Below the pieces are notes generated by a model. The model was not told where the DNA came from. It did no database searches and saw nothing but the letters and a program-made list of their open reading frames with translations. This document shows, piece after piece, positions 1-9,228 of a stretch of 64,000 bases of DNA; within the stretch, counting starts at the first letter, position 1, and each line of letters opens with the position of its first letter. This stretch comes from Brasilonema sennae CENA114 (GTDB lineage: Bacteria > Cyanobacteriota > Cyanobacteriia > Cyanobacteriales > Nostocaceae), in contig NZ_CP030118.1 in assembly GCF_006968745.1 (NCBI RefSeq), positions 4,154,577 to 4,218,576 on the forward strand, written 5' to 3'. The position numbers were made by a program, and so were the translations under genes.

Positions 1-1
1 C

Positions 2-1384
2 TCTCTACAGAAGTTGGGGAATGATTGTACCTTTAAGGTACTCCACGATCGCATCCTCGCAAAGATAAACAGTCAGTTTCAACAACAAACACCAATGCTG
101 CAAGGAGAAGGCGATCGCCTGCTCTTCAGCGGTAAATCTACAAAACCACAATCTGCCATTCTTGTCAAGAAAGTTGATGTGGCTTCTAATCAGGTACTCT
201 TGCAAGCAGGCGAAGCACAAGGTTTGCGTAAAGGTGCGGAGTTTGCCATCTATCAATTAGGCATAACCGATTTTTCCCAAACTGATAAACGAGTCGCACT
301 GGCTAAAGTTGTAAAAGTGCGTGCAGAAGAATCTATTGCGGAAGTTACCAAAATCCTGCGTCAAGAACAAGCAGGTAACAACTTGCGTCTTTATATTCCT
401 CCTTCTAAAGCGGGTAATTCAACACAGCAAACTCTCAGTCAAGGAATTATTGAAGATGGTGCTTCTGCTATACTACTGTCTCCTAGTGTCAAACTTGTCC
501 GAAAGGTACGCCTGTTGCCTCCTTTAGAAAATCAGCAACTACCAAAAGAAATAGATTATAAAGAAGCATTGACAGCAGTCAAAGCCGCTAAAGAAAACGT
601 AGAAGGCAATGGTTGGGTAGAGTTCTTATCTAGTGATCAACCGAGTGATGAACCTGTCACCTATCAGGTATCTGTCAACGCTGAAGGGGAATATGAAATT
701 CTGGATGCAGGTGGAGAATTAATTAATTTGCGCCCTCCACTCAAAGTAGACGAACACAATGCTGCAGCTAGTGTCGTTAACCGCTTAGTGCATCTTTCCA
801 AGTATCAAGCGACTTTACAACTAGACAACAACGACCCAATATCATCATTTGCAGGAAAACTAAAAGTTGACATCTGCCTACCAGGAGAAACCAGAGGTGA
901 ATTATTACCATTAAATGCTCCAGGTAACGTCCCAACTTTTGACGTAGATGAATCTGCAATACTGCGTATCCGCAATGAATCAACCAAAGTTCTCAACATT
1001 ACCGTACTGGCTATTCAACCAGATTGGAGTATTTCCCAGCTACACCCAAAAGGGGCTGCTGCCTTTGAACCGTTAGATCCGGGCAGGGAGAAAATGATTC
1101 GCATCCAGACAAGCCTTTGTGAAGGTTATAACGAAAGTGCCGATGTTCTCAAAGTTTTTGCCACAGTTGGTGCAACGAATTTCCGGTGTCTTGAACTACC
1201 AGCACTAGACAAACCTCGTAGGGGAACACAGGTATTTAGAGCAACTAACCCACTTGAAGAATTATTAGCAGCAGTTGCAAGTGTTCAACCCCCAAATAGA
1301 AATATAAGTGCTGCGGCTTATCCCAGTGACAAATGGACAACAGAACAGGTGAAACTGGTGGTGAAGAAGATTGTTAATTGTTAA
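2..1384 (+). CDS. C-terminal part of a probable caspase-like (peptidase C14 / DUF4384-type) protein, truncated by the window edge
   Basis: The reading frame is open to the left edge, so the gene begins outside the window; the TTG at 14 is not a credible start. No caspase catalytic domain is visible. What remains resembles the region after the p20 domain in large cyanobacterial caspase-family proteins: a stretch reading HDRILAKINSQF near the left end, a beta-rich middle, and a DUF4384-like segment (ILRIRNESTKVLNITVLAIQ) about two thirds in, ending in VKKIVNC. The family assignment rests on recalled similarity of these segments. The gene is followed by a strong hairpin and, 182 bp on, by a CHAT-nSTAND-WD40 gene on the same strand, a neighbourhood typical of predicted bacterial cell-death or conflict loci. 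Confidence 0.62.
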   Translation, partial: SLQKLGNDCTFKVLHDRILAKINSQFQQQTPMLQGEGDRLLFSGKSTKPQSAILVKKVDVASNQVLLQAGEAQGLRKGAEFAIYQLGITDFSQTDKRVALAKVVKVRAEESIAEVTKILRQEQAGNNLRLYIPPSKAGNSTQQTLSQGIIEDGASAILLSPSVKLVRKVRLLPPLENQQLPKEIDYKEALTAVKAAKENVEGNGWVEFLSSDQPSDEPVTYQVSVNAEGEYEILDAGGELINLRPPLKVDEHNAAASVVNRLVHLSKYQATLQLDNNDPISSFAGKLKVDICLPGETRGELLPLNAPGNVPTFDVDESAILRIRNESTKVLNITVLAIQPDWSISQLHPKGAAAFEPLDPGREKMIRIQTSLCEGYNESADVLKVFATVGATNFRCLELPALDKPRRGTQVFRATNPLEELLAAVASVQPPNRNISAAAYPSDKWTTEQVKLVVKKIVNC

Positions 1385-1425
1385 ATAGCTAACAGCTAAT
1401 TTGTTCTATTGGCTGTTAGCTATTT
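1383..1425 (+). terminator. Hairpin at the 3' end of the caspase-like gene
   Basis: A perfect 14-bp inverted repeat (arms 1383-1396 and 1412-1425, 15-nt loop) starts inside the stop codon and is followed by an A/T-rich run. There is no long U tract, so termination efficiency is uncertain, but position and stem length fit a transcription end or mRNA-stabilising structure. Confidence 0.6.
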
Positions 1426-1454
1426 AATAATAGTAGAACTTAGGCAGAAGAGAT

Positions 1455-1497
1455 CCCCTAACCCCCTTAAAAAGGGGGCTTTTAAGGGGGTTAGGGG
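1455..1497. repeat. Interspersed palindromic repeat (18-bp arms)
   Basis: Arms 1455-1472 and 1480-1497 are perfectly complementary over 18 bp (core CCCCTAACCCCCTTAAAA) with a 7-nt loop. It is a typical GC-clamped intergenic palindrome of cyanobacterial genomes and sits between the caspase-like gene and the CHAT-nSTAND-WD40 gene. Confidence 0.75.
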
Positions 1498-1566
1498 GGA
1501 TGGAAGTTTCGGGTTTTCAGTGCGTAAGTCCTCAATAGGCTAGCTCTAAAACCTTTTCCAGATACC

Positions 1567-4500
1567 ATGAACAACTACACCCATGTCAAAACCATTTTAA
1601 TTCTGGCAGCAAATCCGACAAGTACCTCAAGGCTACGACTTGATCAAGAAGTACGAGAAATTGATGAAGGATTGCGACGCGCTAACAAACGAGCAGAATT
1701 CAAGTTAGAGCAAAAATGGGCGGTACGTCAGCGTGACTTCTACCGCGCCATGTTAGATTATCAGCCGCAAATTGTTCACTTCTGCGGACACGGTGCTGGG
1801 CAAGATGGTATTCTTTTGCAAGATGAAACAGGACAGCCTGCATTAATCTCCGGCGAAGCACTGGGGAGCATGTTTAAGCTGTTTGCCACTAAAGGAGTTG
1901 AATGTGTCCTTTTAAACGCTTGTTACTCCCAAATGCAAGCAGAAGCAATTCGCCAACACGTCAATTATGTGATTGGCATGAATTCGACAGTAGGGGATAA
2001 AGCAGCTGTTGGTTTTGCTGTGGCGTTTTATGATGCGATCGCCGCCGGGGAAGAGGTACAGTTTGCCTATGATCTTGGTTGTTCTCAAATGATTGGTTTT
2101 TTGGAACAGCAGACTCCAGTACTGAGCAAAAAACAGTTAATTATCCCCACAGCACCTCAAACAGAAGTCATTCCTCCCAACCCATATCAAGGATTGTCTG
2201 CATTTGGGGAAGAAGATGCAGCATTCTTTTTTGGACGTGATACATTTGTAAATAGCTTAGTGCAAGCAACTCGCTCTCAGTCGTTGGTAGCTGTGATTGG
2301 TCCTAGTGGGAGTGGCAAATCTTCGGTGGTGTTTGCTGGACTAATTCCACAGTTGCGAGGTGAAGGAAATTGGGTGATTGAATCCTTTCGTCCTGGTAAT
2401 CAGCCATTTTATCAGCTTGCTTCTGTATTCGTGCGTCAATTAGAACCACCAGAAATTAGTGAAACTGAAAAATTGCGAGCAGCGGCTGGACTAGCAGCAG
2501 ATATACAGCAGGGTAAAGTGACATTGCAGCAGGTAGTGTCTAGCATTAGAGAACGTAACTCAGATAAACGTTTTCTGTTGTTTGCCGATCAATTTGAAGA
2601 ACTCTACACCCTTTGCCAGAAGGAAGAACAAGAACGCTTTACTGATACGTTACTCGAAGCTATCCATCAGAAAATTCTCACACTGGTTTTCACTTTACGA
2701 GCTGACTTCTACGGCTATGTTCTCTCCTACCGCCCTTTTCGGGATGCATTGCAGGAGTTTACACCCCAGCTGGTAAGTTCCATGAGTCGGCAGGAACTAC
2801 AAGCAGCGATCGCCCTACCAGCCCAAAAGCTAGAAGTGCAATTTGAAGCACAATTACAAGAGCGAATCTTGGATGATGTGGGACTTGAACCGGGCAATTT
2901 ACCACTGTTGGAATTTGCTCTTACCCGATTATGGTCAAAGCAGGAAAACCGATTGTTAACTCACCAAGCATATACTGAAATTGGCGGTGTGAAAAAGGCA
3001 TTAGCTAATCATGCCCAGCAGGTTTATAGTCAACTTAGCCAAACAGAGCAAAAGCAGGCACAGCGAATTTTTGTACAATTAGTGCGTCCGGGGGAAGGAA
3101 CGGAAGATACTCGACGGCTGGCTACACGCAAAGAAGTTGGGGAAGAGAATTGGGGATTGGTAAGTTATTTAGCAGGATACCAAGCCCGTTTAGTTGTTAC
3201 GGGACGCGATGACAACTCAGGAGAAGATACAGTAGAAGTTGTCCATGAAGCGCTGATTCGGGAATGGATAACTCTGCGCGAGTGGATGAATGCTAATCGT
3301 CAGTTTCGCGTTTGGCAAGAACGGTTAAAAGTAGCAATGCTGGAGTGCAAAAGTAGCAATCATGATTCTGGGGCGTTGTTGCGAGGTGTGCCGTTAACTG
3401 TAGCAGATGATTGGTTGCAAAAACGCTCAGATGAAATGACGCAGGAAGAGCGAGACTTTATTCAGGCTAGCGCAAGTCAACGAGTTCGGGAGAAGCAAGA
3501 ACGCGATCGCACAAGACAACTAACAATTATCACACTCAGTAGCTTTTCTGCGGTAGCTCTAATTATAGCAGGCGTCGCTGGTGTGGGCTGGTGGAGTGCG
3601 GCAATCAGTCAAATTAATTCTCTTACTAATACTTCAGATGTCCTGTTGAACTCAGATCGGACAAAAGCCTTAAAAGCAAGTTTAAAAGCTGTTGTGCAAA
3701 TGCAACATACACCCTTGGTAGATGCTAATACCCGCACACAGGTAGAACTGACATTACTGAATACAGTTGACAATGTTGCCGCACCGAACACCTTAGGAGG
3801 GCATACAGACTCGGTTTATGGCACGAGCTTCAGCCCGGATGGCAAAATGCTCGCTTCGGCAAGTGGTGACAACACGGTGAAACTGTGGGATACCGCCACG
3901 CTCAAAGAAATGAAAACCCTGAGTGGGCATACAGACTCGGTTTATGGCACGAGCTTCAGCCCGGATGGCAAAATGCTCGCTTCGGCAAGTGGTGACAACA
4001 CGGTGAAACTGTGGGATACCGCCACGCTCAAAGTAATTAAAACCCTCAGTGGGCATAGAGACTCGGTTAATGGCACGAGCTTCAGCCCGGATGGCAAAAT
4101 GCTCGCTTCGGCAAGTGGTGACAACACGGTGAAACTGTGGGATACCGCCACGCTCAAAGAAATGAAAACCCTGAGTGGGCATACAGACTCGGTTTATGGC
4201 ACGAGCTTCAGCCCGGATGGCAAAATGCTCGCTTCGGCAAGTGGTGACAACACGGTGAAACTGTGGGATACCGCCACGCTCAAAGAAATGAAAACCCTGA
4301 GTGGGCATACAGACTCGGTTAATGGCACGAGCTTCAGCCCGGATGGCAAAATGCTCGCAACGGCCAGTGGTGACAACACGGTGAAACTGTGGGATACCGC
4401 CACGCTCAAAGAAATGAAAACCCTGAGTGGGCATACAGACTCGGTTTATGGCACGAGCTTCAGCCCGGATGGCAAAATGCTCGCTTCGGCAAGTGGTGAC

Positions 4501-4641
4501 AACACGGTAAGACTGTGGAGATGGGATTATGATAATTTACTCAGGGAAGGGTGCGCGTTCATGGGTGAGTATTTCAAAACTAATCCCAAGGATGATGATG
4601 CTGGTGAAATTGGCAGTATGTGCCGCGCAGTCAGTCGTTAG
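1567..4641 (+). CDS. CHAT - nSTAND NTPase - transmembrane - WD40 repeat protein (intact paralog)
   Basis: A 1024-residue modular protein. Residues ~10-190 form a CHAT (caspase HetF-associated with TPRs) protease-like domain with the expected dyad, His75 in HFCGHG and Cys119 in LLNACYS. Residues ~205-640 are an nSTAND-type P-loop NTPase with Walker A GPSGSGKS at 245-252 and Walker B-like FADQFEEL with Asp341. A hydrophobic helix at ~652-676 (SAVALIIAGVAGVGWW) probably anchors it to the membrane. Six WD40 repeats (~745-985) follow, then a short tail. The architecture is that of an NLR-like sensor: WD40 senses, nSTAND oligomerises, and the N-terminal protease-like domain is the effector. This is inferred from the family; the ligand is unknown. 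ATG 1567 has no obvious Shine-Dalgarno sequence. It is paralogous to the gene at 4905, with close identity in the NTPase and linker. Confidence 0.88.
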   Translation: MNNYTHVKTILILAANPTSTSRLRLDQEVREIDEGLRRANKRAEFKLEQKWAVRQRDFYRAMLDYQPQIVHFCGHGAGQDGILLQDETGQPALISGEALGSMFKLFATKGVECVLLNACYSQMQAEAIRQHVNYVIGMNSTVGDKAAVGFAVAFYDAIAAGEEVQFAYDLGCSQMIGFLEQQTPVLSKKQLIIPTAPQTEVIPPNPYQGLSAFGEEDAAFFFGRDTFVNSLVQATRSQSLVAVIGPSGSGKSSVVFAGLIPQLRGEGNWVIESFRPGNQPFYQLASVFVRQLEPPEISETEKLRAAAGLAADIQQGKVTLQQVVSSIRERNSDKRFLLFADQFEELYTLCQKEEQERFTDTLLEAIHQKILTLVFTLRADFYGYVLSYRPFRDALQEFTPQLVSSMSRQELQAAIALPAQKLEVQFEAQLQERILDDVGLEPGNLPLLEFALTRLWSKQENRLLTHQAYTEIGGVKKALANHAQQVYSQLSQTEQKQAQRIFVQLVRPGEGTEDTRRLATRKEVGEENWGLVSYLAGYQARLVVTGRDDNSGEDTVEVVHEALIREWITLREWMNANRQFRVWQERLKVAMLECKSSNHDSGALLRGVPLTVADDWLQKRSDEMTQEERDFIQASASQRVREKQERDRTRQLTIITLSSFSAVALIIAGVAGVGWWSAAISQINSLTNTSDVLLNSDRTKALKASLKAVVQMQHTPLVDANTRTQVELTLLNTVDNVAAPNTLGGHTDSVYGTSFSPDGKMLASASGDNTVKLWDTATLKEMKTLSGHTDSVYGTSFSPDGKMLASASGDNTVKLWDTATLKVIKTLSGHRDSVNGTSFSPDGKMLASASGDNTVKLWDTATLKEMKTLSGHTDSVYGTSFSPDGKMLASASGDNTVKLWDTATLKEMKTLSGHTDSVNGTSFSPDGKMLATASGDNTVKLWDTATLKEMKTLSGHTDSVYGTSFSPDGKMLASASGDNTVRLWRWDYDNLLREGCAFMGEYFKTNPKDDDAGEIGSMCRAVSR
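3799..4516 (+). repeat. Six tandem 126-bp WD40-coding units, near-identical in DNA
   Basis: Units start at 3799, 3925, 4051, 4177, 4303 and 4429, each 42 codons. They differ at very few positions: T to R and Y to N after the GH dipeptide, one clustered change to ATASG, and the final VRLW. The near-identity, including synonymous sites, implies recent amplification or gene conversion rather than old divergence. Confidence 0.9.
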
Positions 4642-4645
4642 CTCG

Positions 4646-4789
4646 ACTTTATCCAAAATTAAGAACTTGTTGGAGTCAGAAATTGCCACTTGGGAGAAAC
4701 AGCGTAATTCTCAACAAGCCAGTGTGAATTGGCGCTTTCAAACCACGGATGCACGGAGAAAGATGGAGCGGTTATACCCAACTGTTTGA
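4646..4789 (+). pseudogene. Remnant of an IS630-family transposase C-terminus
   Basis: In the frame ending at TGA 4787-4789 the last ~47 codons read like the C-terminus of IS630/Tc1-type cyanobacterial transposases (segments LLESEIATWEKQRN, VNWRFQTTDAR and RLYPTV). There is no start and no DDE catalytic region, because the frame merges upstream into the WD40 gene's coding sequence out of phase. It is a relic marking a past insertion immediately downstream of the first CHAT-nSTAND-WD40 gene. The assignment rests on recalled family similarity. Confidence 0.65.
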
Positions 4790-4904
4790 CCTATCAAACT
4801 TACTTTGGTGGACTACTAGTGCATAAGTTGATTTTGCTTGCAGCTAATTAAAGAAGGAAGGGCAGCAAATAAGTCTGGTTTACATAATCATCACAGAGAA
4901 ATCT

Positions 4905-7900
4905 ATGAGCAATGGTGATGGAAGAATGCATCATCAAATGAGCAAGACGGTTATTATAAATATGGGAAGCGGTGATTTATATCAGGGATTTCCCAGAGTA
5001 ACAGCTCAGTTATGGAAAGAAGGTAATCTATTGCCAGAGCAGTTTCTTGGCAGCTTACCTCCAGCACCACATTTGGTTGAACTGTGTAGAAATTGGCAGT
5101 CAAATTATCAGAGTCTGTGCGATCGCCAACAGTTACGTTTTCAAGGCGAGGACGATGATGAACTCGAAATTGATGCAGATGGTGTCACCAACGTCTCTGT
5201 CCTGAGCTTTAATGATTTATGCCATAACCTACAACTAGGCATCAACCAGTGGCTAAGCTCCGATGACTATCTCAATATTAGTCTCCAACTGCGATCGCAT
5301 CTACACCCACTAGAAGAAATTCGGGTGATGATGGAAACCAATGATGACTTGCTACGGCGATTACCCTGGCATCGCTACGATTTTTATCGGGATTATCCTC
5401 GGGCAGAAATGGCTCTTTGTCAATCCGAGTATAAACAAGCTCAATTATCACAACGACGCAACGGCGACAAAGTTAGAATTTTAGCTGTTTTGGGCAATAG
5501 CAAGGGCATCGACTTGGAAGCAGAAACTAGATTTCTCCTCAGCTTACAAGATGCAGAAGTTGTGTTTAGAGTCAATCCCACACGTCAGGAATTAAACACA
5601 CAACTTTGGGACGTGCGAGGCTGGGATATCCTCTTTTTTGCCGGACACAGTCGAACTGAGGGTAAAACAGGCAGAATTTATATCAATGAGAATAAGACAA
5701 ATAACAGCTTAACAATTGAACAATTAGAGGAAGCTCTCAAAGCAGCCATTGAAAAAGGTTTGCAATTAGCTATATTTAATTCTTGTGATGGGCTGGGATT
5801 GGCGTTGGCTTTGGAGAACTTACATATTCCTAGCGTAATTGTCATGCGCGAGCCGGTGCCAAATCTTGTCGCACAGGAATTTTTTAAATATTTTCTGCAG
5901 GGTTTTGCACTTGAGCGGCTGTCATTTTATTTAGCAGTGCAACAAGCACGTAGAAAGCTACAAGGTTTGGAAGATGATTTTCCTGGTGCTTCTTGGTTGC
6001 CTGTAATTTGCATTAATCCAGCAGTAGAACCACCGACTTGGCTCAAGTTAGGTGGGATTCCCCCTTGTCCCTACCGAGGTTTATTTGCCTTCCGCGAGGA
6101 AGATGCACACCTATTCAAAGGGCGGGAACAGTTTACTCAACAATTGCTCCGTGCAGTGAAAAGAAAGCCGTTAGTAGCTGTGGTAGGTCCAAGTGGAAGT
6201 GGTAAATCTAGTGTAGTGTTTGCTGGATTAATTCCCCAGTTGCGGCTTGAAAACAATGTTCGGTGGCAAATTGTCTGGTTTCGTCCGGGTAACAATCCTA
6301 TTGAAGCATTAGCAGTGGCGATTGCACCTCAAATGCATTCACTAACAACCGAGGCTTCGCATCACAGCGCTGGTTCTGTGGCTTCGCCACAGAACCAGAA
6401 CAGGACGGGCAACATGCCCATCCCACAAGATAATGACGATAACCAGCGCTTAGTAGAAATGGAACTAGAAATTGCGCTGCGGCAAGACAAAAAAGCGTTA
6501 TCTAAAGTAATAGAAAAAATTGTACAGCGTGGCGTACGCTTACTACTAATAGCTGACCAGTTTGAAGAACTTTACACCCTTAGCCCAGAGTCAGAACGTC
6601 AGTTTTTGTTGGATGCATTGCTAACTGCAAGCGATCGCGCTCCCAAGTTTACTCTAGTTTTAACCTTGCGAGCCGACTTTTTCGGACATGCCCTATCTTA
6701 TCGCCCATTGAGCGATGCCTTGCAGGGAGCAGTCCAGAACTTAGGACCAATGAGCCGTCAGGAATTGCGTAAAGCAATTGAAGAACCAGCAGCGCAAATG
6801 CAAGTGGGTCTGGAAAAAGAGTTGACAAATAAACTCATTTCTGATGTTAAAGAACAATCAGGAAGCTTACCGTTGTTAGAGTTTGCCTTAACTGAGCTAT
6901 GGTCAAAACAGAAATATGGGTTGCTGACTCATTCGGCTTACGAAGAAATTGGCGGCGTAGAGGAGGCTTTGGCTAATCATGCAGAGTCGGTTTATGCTGA
7001 GGTAGATGAAGCTGACCAAATCAGGACACAGCGGTTGTTCATGCAGTTAGTATGTTTAGGAGAAGGGGCAGAGGCTACTCGCAGAATAGCAACTCGTGAT
7101 CAGGTAAACTTAGAAAACTGGGATTTAGTGACACGCTTAGCGTCAACGCGATTGGTGGTAACAAACCGCAACTCCTCCAATGAAGAAACCGTGGAAATCG
7201 TGCATGAGGCGCTGATTAGAAGTTGGGGACGCTTACAGCATTGGATACAAGTAGACGGTGAATTTCGCCGTTGGCAAGAACAACTGCGGGCGACAATGCG
7301 GCAATGGGAAACCAGCGGCTTTGATTCTGGGGCGCTGTTGCGGGGTGTGCCGTTAACTGTAGCAGAAGATTGGTTGCAAAAACGCTCAAATGAAATGACG
7401 CAGCAAGAGCGAGACTTTATTCAGGCTAGCGCAAGTCAACGGGATCGGGAGAAGCTTGAACGCGATCGCCGCAGGCAACTAACAATTATCACACTAGGTA
7501 GCTTCTCTGCGGTAGCTCTAATTTTAGCAGGCGTTGCTGGCATGGGCTGGTGGAATGCCGCAATCAGTCAAATTACTTCTCTTACTATTACTTCAGATGA
7601 GCTGCTAAACTCTGATGGGGCAAAAGCTTTAAAAGCAAGTTTAAAAGCTGTTGTGAAAATGCAACATACACCCTTGGTAGATGCTGATACCCGCACGCAA
7701 GTAGAACTGACATTACTGAATACAGTTGACAATGTCGCAGCACCTAACAATTTGGGAGGACATACAAACACGGTTAATGGCGTCAACTTCAGCCCAGATG
7801 GCAAAATCCTGGCAACTGTAAGTAGTGACAAGACGGTGAAACTGTGGAATCCCGCTACTGGTCAAGTCATTAAAACCCTGAGTGGGCATACAAACATGGT

Positions 7901-8216
7901 TTCTGGCACGAGCTTCAGCCCGGATGGCAAAATCCTGGCAACTGCTAGTTGTGACAAGACGGTGAAACTGTGGGATACCGCCACGCTCAAAGAAATTAAA
8001 ACCCTGAGTGGGCATACAAACTCGGTTTATGGCACGAGCTTCAGCCCGGATGGCAAAATCCTGGCAACTGCTAGTGGTGACAAGACGGTGAAACTGTGGG
8101 ATACCGCCACGCTCAAAGAAATTAAAACCCTGAGTGGGCATACAAACTGGTTTGGGGCACGAGCTTCAGCCCGGATGGCAAAATGCTCGCAACGGCCAGT
8201 GGTGACAACACGGTGA
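4905..8216 (+). CDS. CHAT - nSTAND NTPase - TM - WD40 protein (second paralog, frameshifted in the WD40 array)
   Basis: 1103 residues before a premature stop. Residues 1-~190 are a distinct N-terminal region absent from the first paralog. A CHAT domain follows (~190-375; His248 in FFAGHS, Cys294 in FNSCDG). The nSTAND NTPase has Walker A GPSGSGKS at 428-435 and Asp551 in IADQFEEL. A membrane helix lies at ~859-886 and WD40 repeats begin at ~945. Three WD40 repeats read cleanly. In the fourth, a 1-bp deletion near 8150-8155 (compared with sister repeats) shifts the frame and ends translation at 8216. The remaining repeats continue in other frames to 9016. Around residues 485-507 it has a palindrome-derived insertion missing from the paralog. 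Either the gene is a recent pseudogene / phase-variable locus, or the indels are assembly errors in a repeat array. Confidence 0.82.
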   Translation: MSNGDGRMHHQMSKTVIINMGSGDLYQGFPRVTAQLWKEGNLLPEQFLGSLPPAPHLVELCRNWQSNYQSLCDRQQLRFQGEDDDELEIDADGVTNVSVLSFNDLCHNLQLGINQWLSSDDYLNISLQLRSHLHPLEEIRVMMETNDDLLRRLPWHRYDFYRDYPRAEMALCQSEYKQAQLSQRRNGDKVRILAVLGNSKGIDLEAETRFLLSLQDAEVVFRVNPTRQELNTQLWDVRGWDILFFAGHSRTEGKTGRIYINENKTNNSLTIEQLEEALKAAIEKGLQLAIFNSCDGLGLALALENLHIPSVIVMREPVPNLVAQEFFKYFLQGFALERLSFYLAVQQARRKLQGLEDDFPGASWLPVICINPAVEPPTWLKLGGIPPCPYRGLFAFREEDAHLFKGREQFTQQLLRAVKRKPLVAVVGPSGSGKSSVVFAGLIPQLRLENNVRWQIVWFRPGNNPIEALAVAIAPQMHSLTTEASHHSAGSVASPQNQNRTGNMPIPQDNDDNQRLVEMELEIALRQDKKALSKVIEKIVQRGVRLLLIADQFEELYTLSPESERQFLLDALLTASDRAPKFTLVLTLRADFFGHALSYRPLSDALQGAVQNLGPMSRQELRKAIEEPAAQMQVGLEKELTNKLISDVKEQSGSLPLLEFALTELWSKQKYGLLTHSAYEEIGGVEEALANHAESVYAEVDEADQIRTQRLFMQLVCLGEGAEATRRIATRDQVNLENWDLVTRLASTRLVVTNRNSSNEETVEIVHEALIRSWGRLQHWIQVDGEFRRWQEQLRATMRQWETSGFDSGALLRGVPLTVAEDWLQKRSNEMTQQERDFIQASASQRDREKLERDRRRQLTIITLGSFSAVALILAGVAGMGWWNAAISQITSLTITSDELLNSDGAKALKASLKAVVKMQHTPLVDADTRTQVELTLLNTVDNVAAPNNLGGHTNTVNGVNFSPDGKILATVSSDKTVKLWNPATGQVIKTLSGHTNMVSGTSFSPDGKILATASCDKTVKLWDTATLKEIKTLSGHTNSVYGTSFSPDGKILATASGDKTVKLWDTATLKEIKTLSGHTNWFGARASARMAKCSQRPVVTTR
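6358..6424 (+). repeat. Palindromic repeat element inserted in frame inside the nSTAND domain
   Basis: The coding sequence contains a perfect 12-bp hairpin (arms 6371-6382 and 6386-6397, 3-nt loop) followed by a GACGGGCAACATGCCCATCC-type stretch typical of cyanobacterial intergenic repeats. It encodes a low-complexity insert (ASHHSAGSVASPQNQN then RTGNMPIPQ) with no counterpart at the aligned position of the paralog at 1567. Confidence 0.7.
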
Positions 8217-9016
8217 AACTGTGGGATCCCGCTACGGTCAAGTCATTAAAACCCTGAGTGGGCATACAAACATGGTTTCTGGCACGAGCTTCAGCCCGGA
8301 TGGCAAAATGCTGGCAACTGCTAGTTTAGACAAGACGGTGAAACTGTGGGATCCCACTACTGGTCAAGTCATTAAAACCCTGAGTGGGCATACAAACATG
8401 GTTTCTGGCACGAGCTTCAGCCCGGATGGCAAAATGCTGGCAACTGCTAGTTTAGACAAGACGGTGAAACTGTGGGATCCCACTACTGGTCAAGTCATTA
8501 AAACCCTGAGTGGGCATACAAACATGGTTTCTGGGCACGAGCTTCAGCCCGGATGGCAAAATCCTGGCAACTGCTAGTGGTGATAAGACGGTGAAACTGT
8601 GGGATACCGCCACGCTCAAAGAAATTAAAACCCTGAGTGGGCATACAGACGCGGTTGTTGGCACGAGCTTCAGCCCGGATGGCAAAATGTTGGCAACTGC
8701 TAGTTATGACAACACGGTGAAACTGTGGGATACCGCCACGCTCAAAGAAATTAAAACCCTGAGTGGGCATACAGACGCGGTTGTTGGCACGAGCTTCAGC
8801 CCGGATGGCAAAATCCTGGCAACGGCAAGTTTTGACAAGACGGTGAGACTGTGGAGATTGGATTATGATAATTTACTTAGGGAAGGGTGCGTGTTCATGG
8901 GTGAGTATTTCAAAACTAATCCCGATGATGCTGATGCTGAAATTGGCAATATGTGCGATCACCTACCAAATCGGCAGGAAGCTGGCTTTTCGGCATTTTT
9001 TAGCATGGGGCAATGA
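8217..9016 (+). pseudogene. Out-of-frame remainder of the second paralog's WD40 array and C-terminal tail
   Basis: The WD40 units continue without a gap, but frame changes are visible against the repeat consensus: a missing base near 8235 (GCTACGGTC instead of GCTACTGGTC) and an extra G near 8534 (TCTGGGCAC instead of TCTGGCAC). With the deletion at ~8150 these give three indels. Repaired, the protein would have about nine WD40 repeats and end with a tail (EGCVFMGEYFKTNP) very like that of the first paralog. Variable residues between repeats sit mainly after GHT (NM, NS, DA) and in the A(S/T)xD segment (SGD, SCD, SLD, SYD, SFD). Confidence 0.8.
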
Positions 9017-9228
9017 GTGCGATACTCACAATATAAAAACAAAAATATCCTGTGCGTTAGGCGTTAGCCGTAACCCAATAGCAATATTGGGGGAGGACGG
9101 CAGTTTTGCGGGAAGAAAATCTACACCGCAAACCGCCTCGAAAATCCACACCCCAATTTGCCTCCCCTACGCTTAAAATTTCTTGAGGTACATAGCTTTA
9201 TTTAAGCTTACCTACTTACTAGTTAAAT

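Noticed and set aside
3793..4434. Long antisense open frame over the first WD40 array
   Set aside because: It repeats with the same 126-bp period as the sense WD40 units and has no domain; it is a shadow of the repeat composition.
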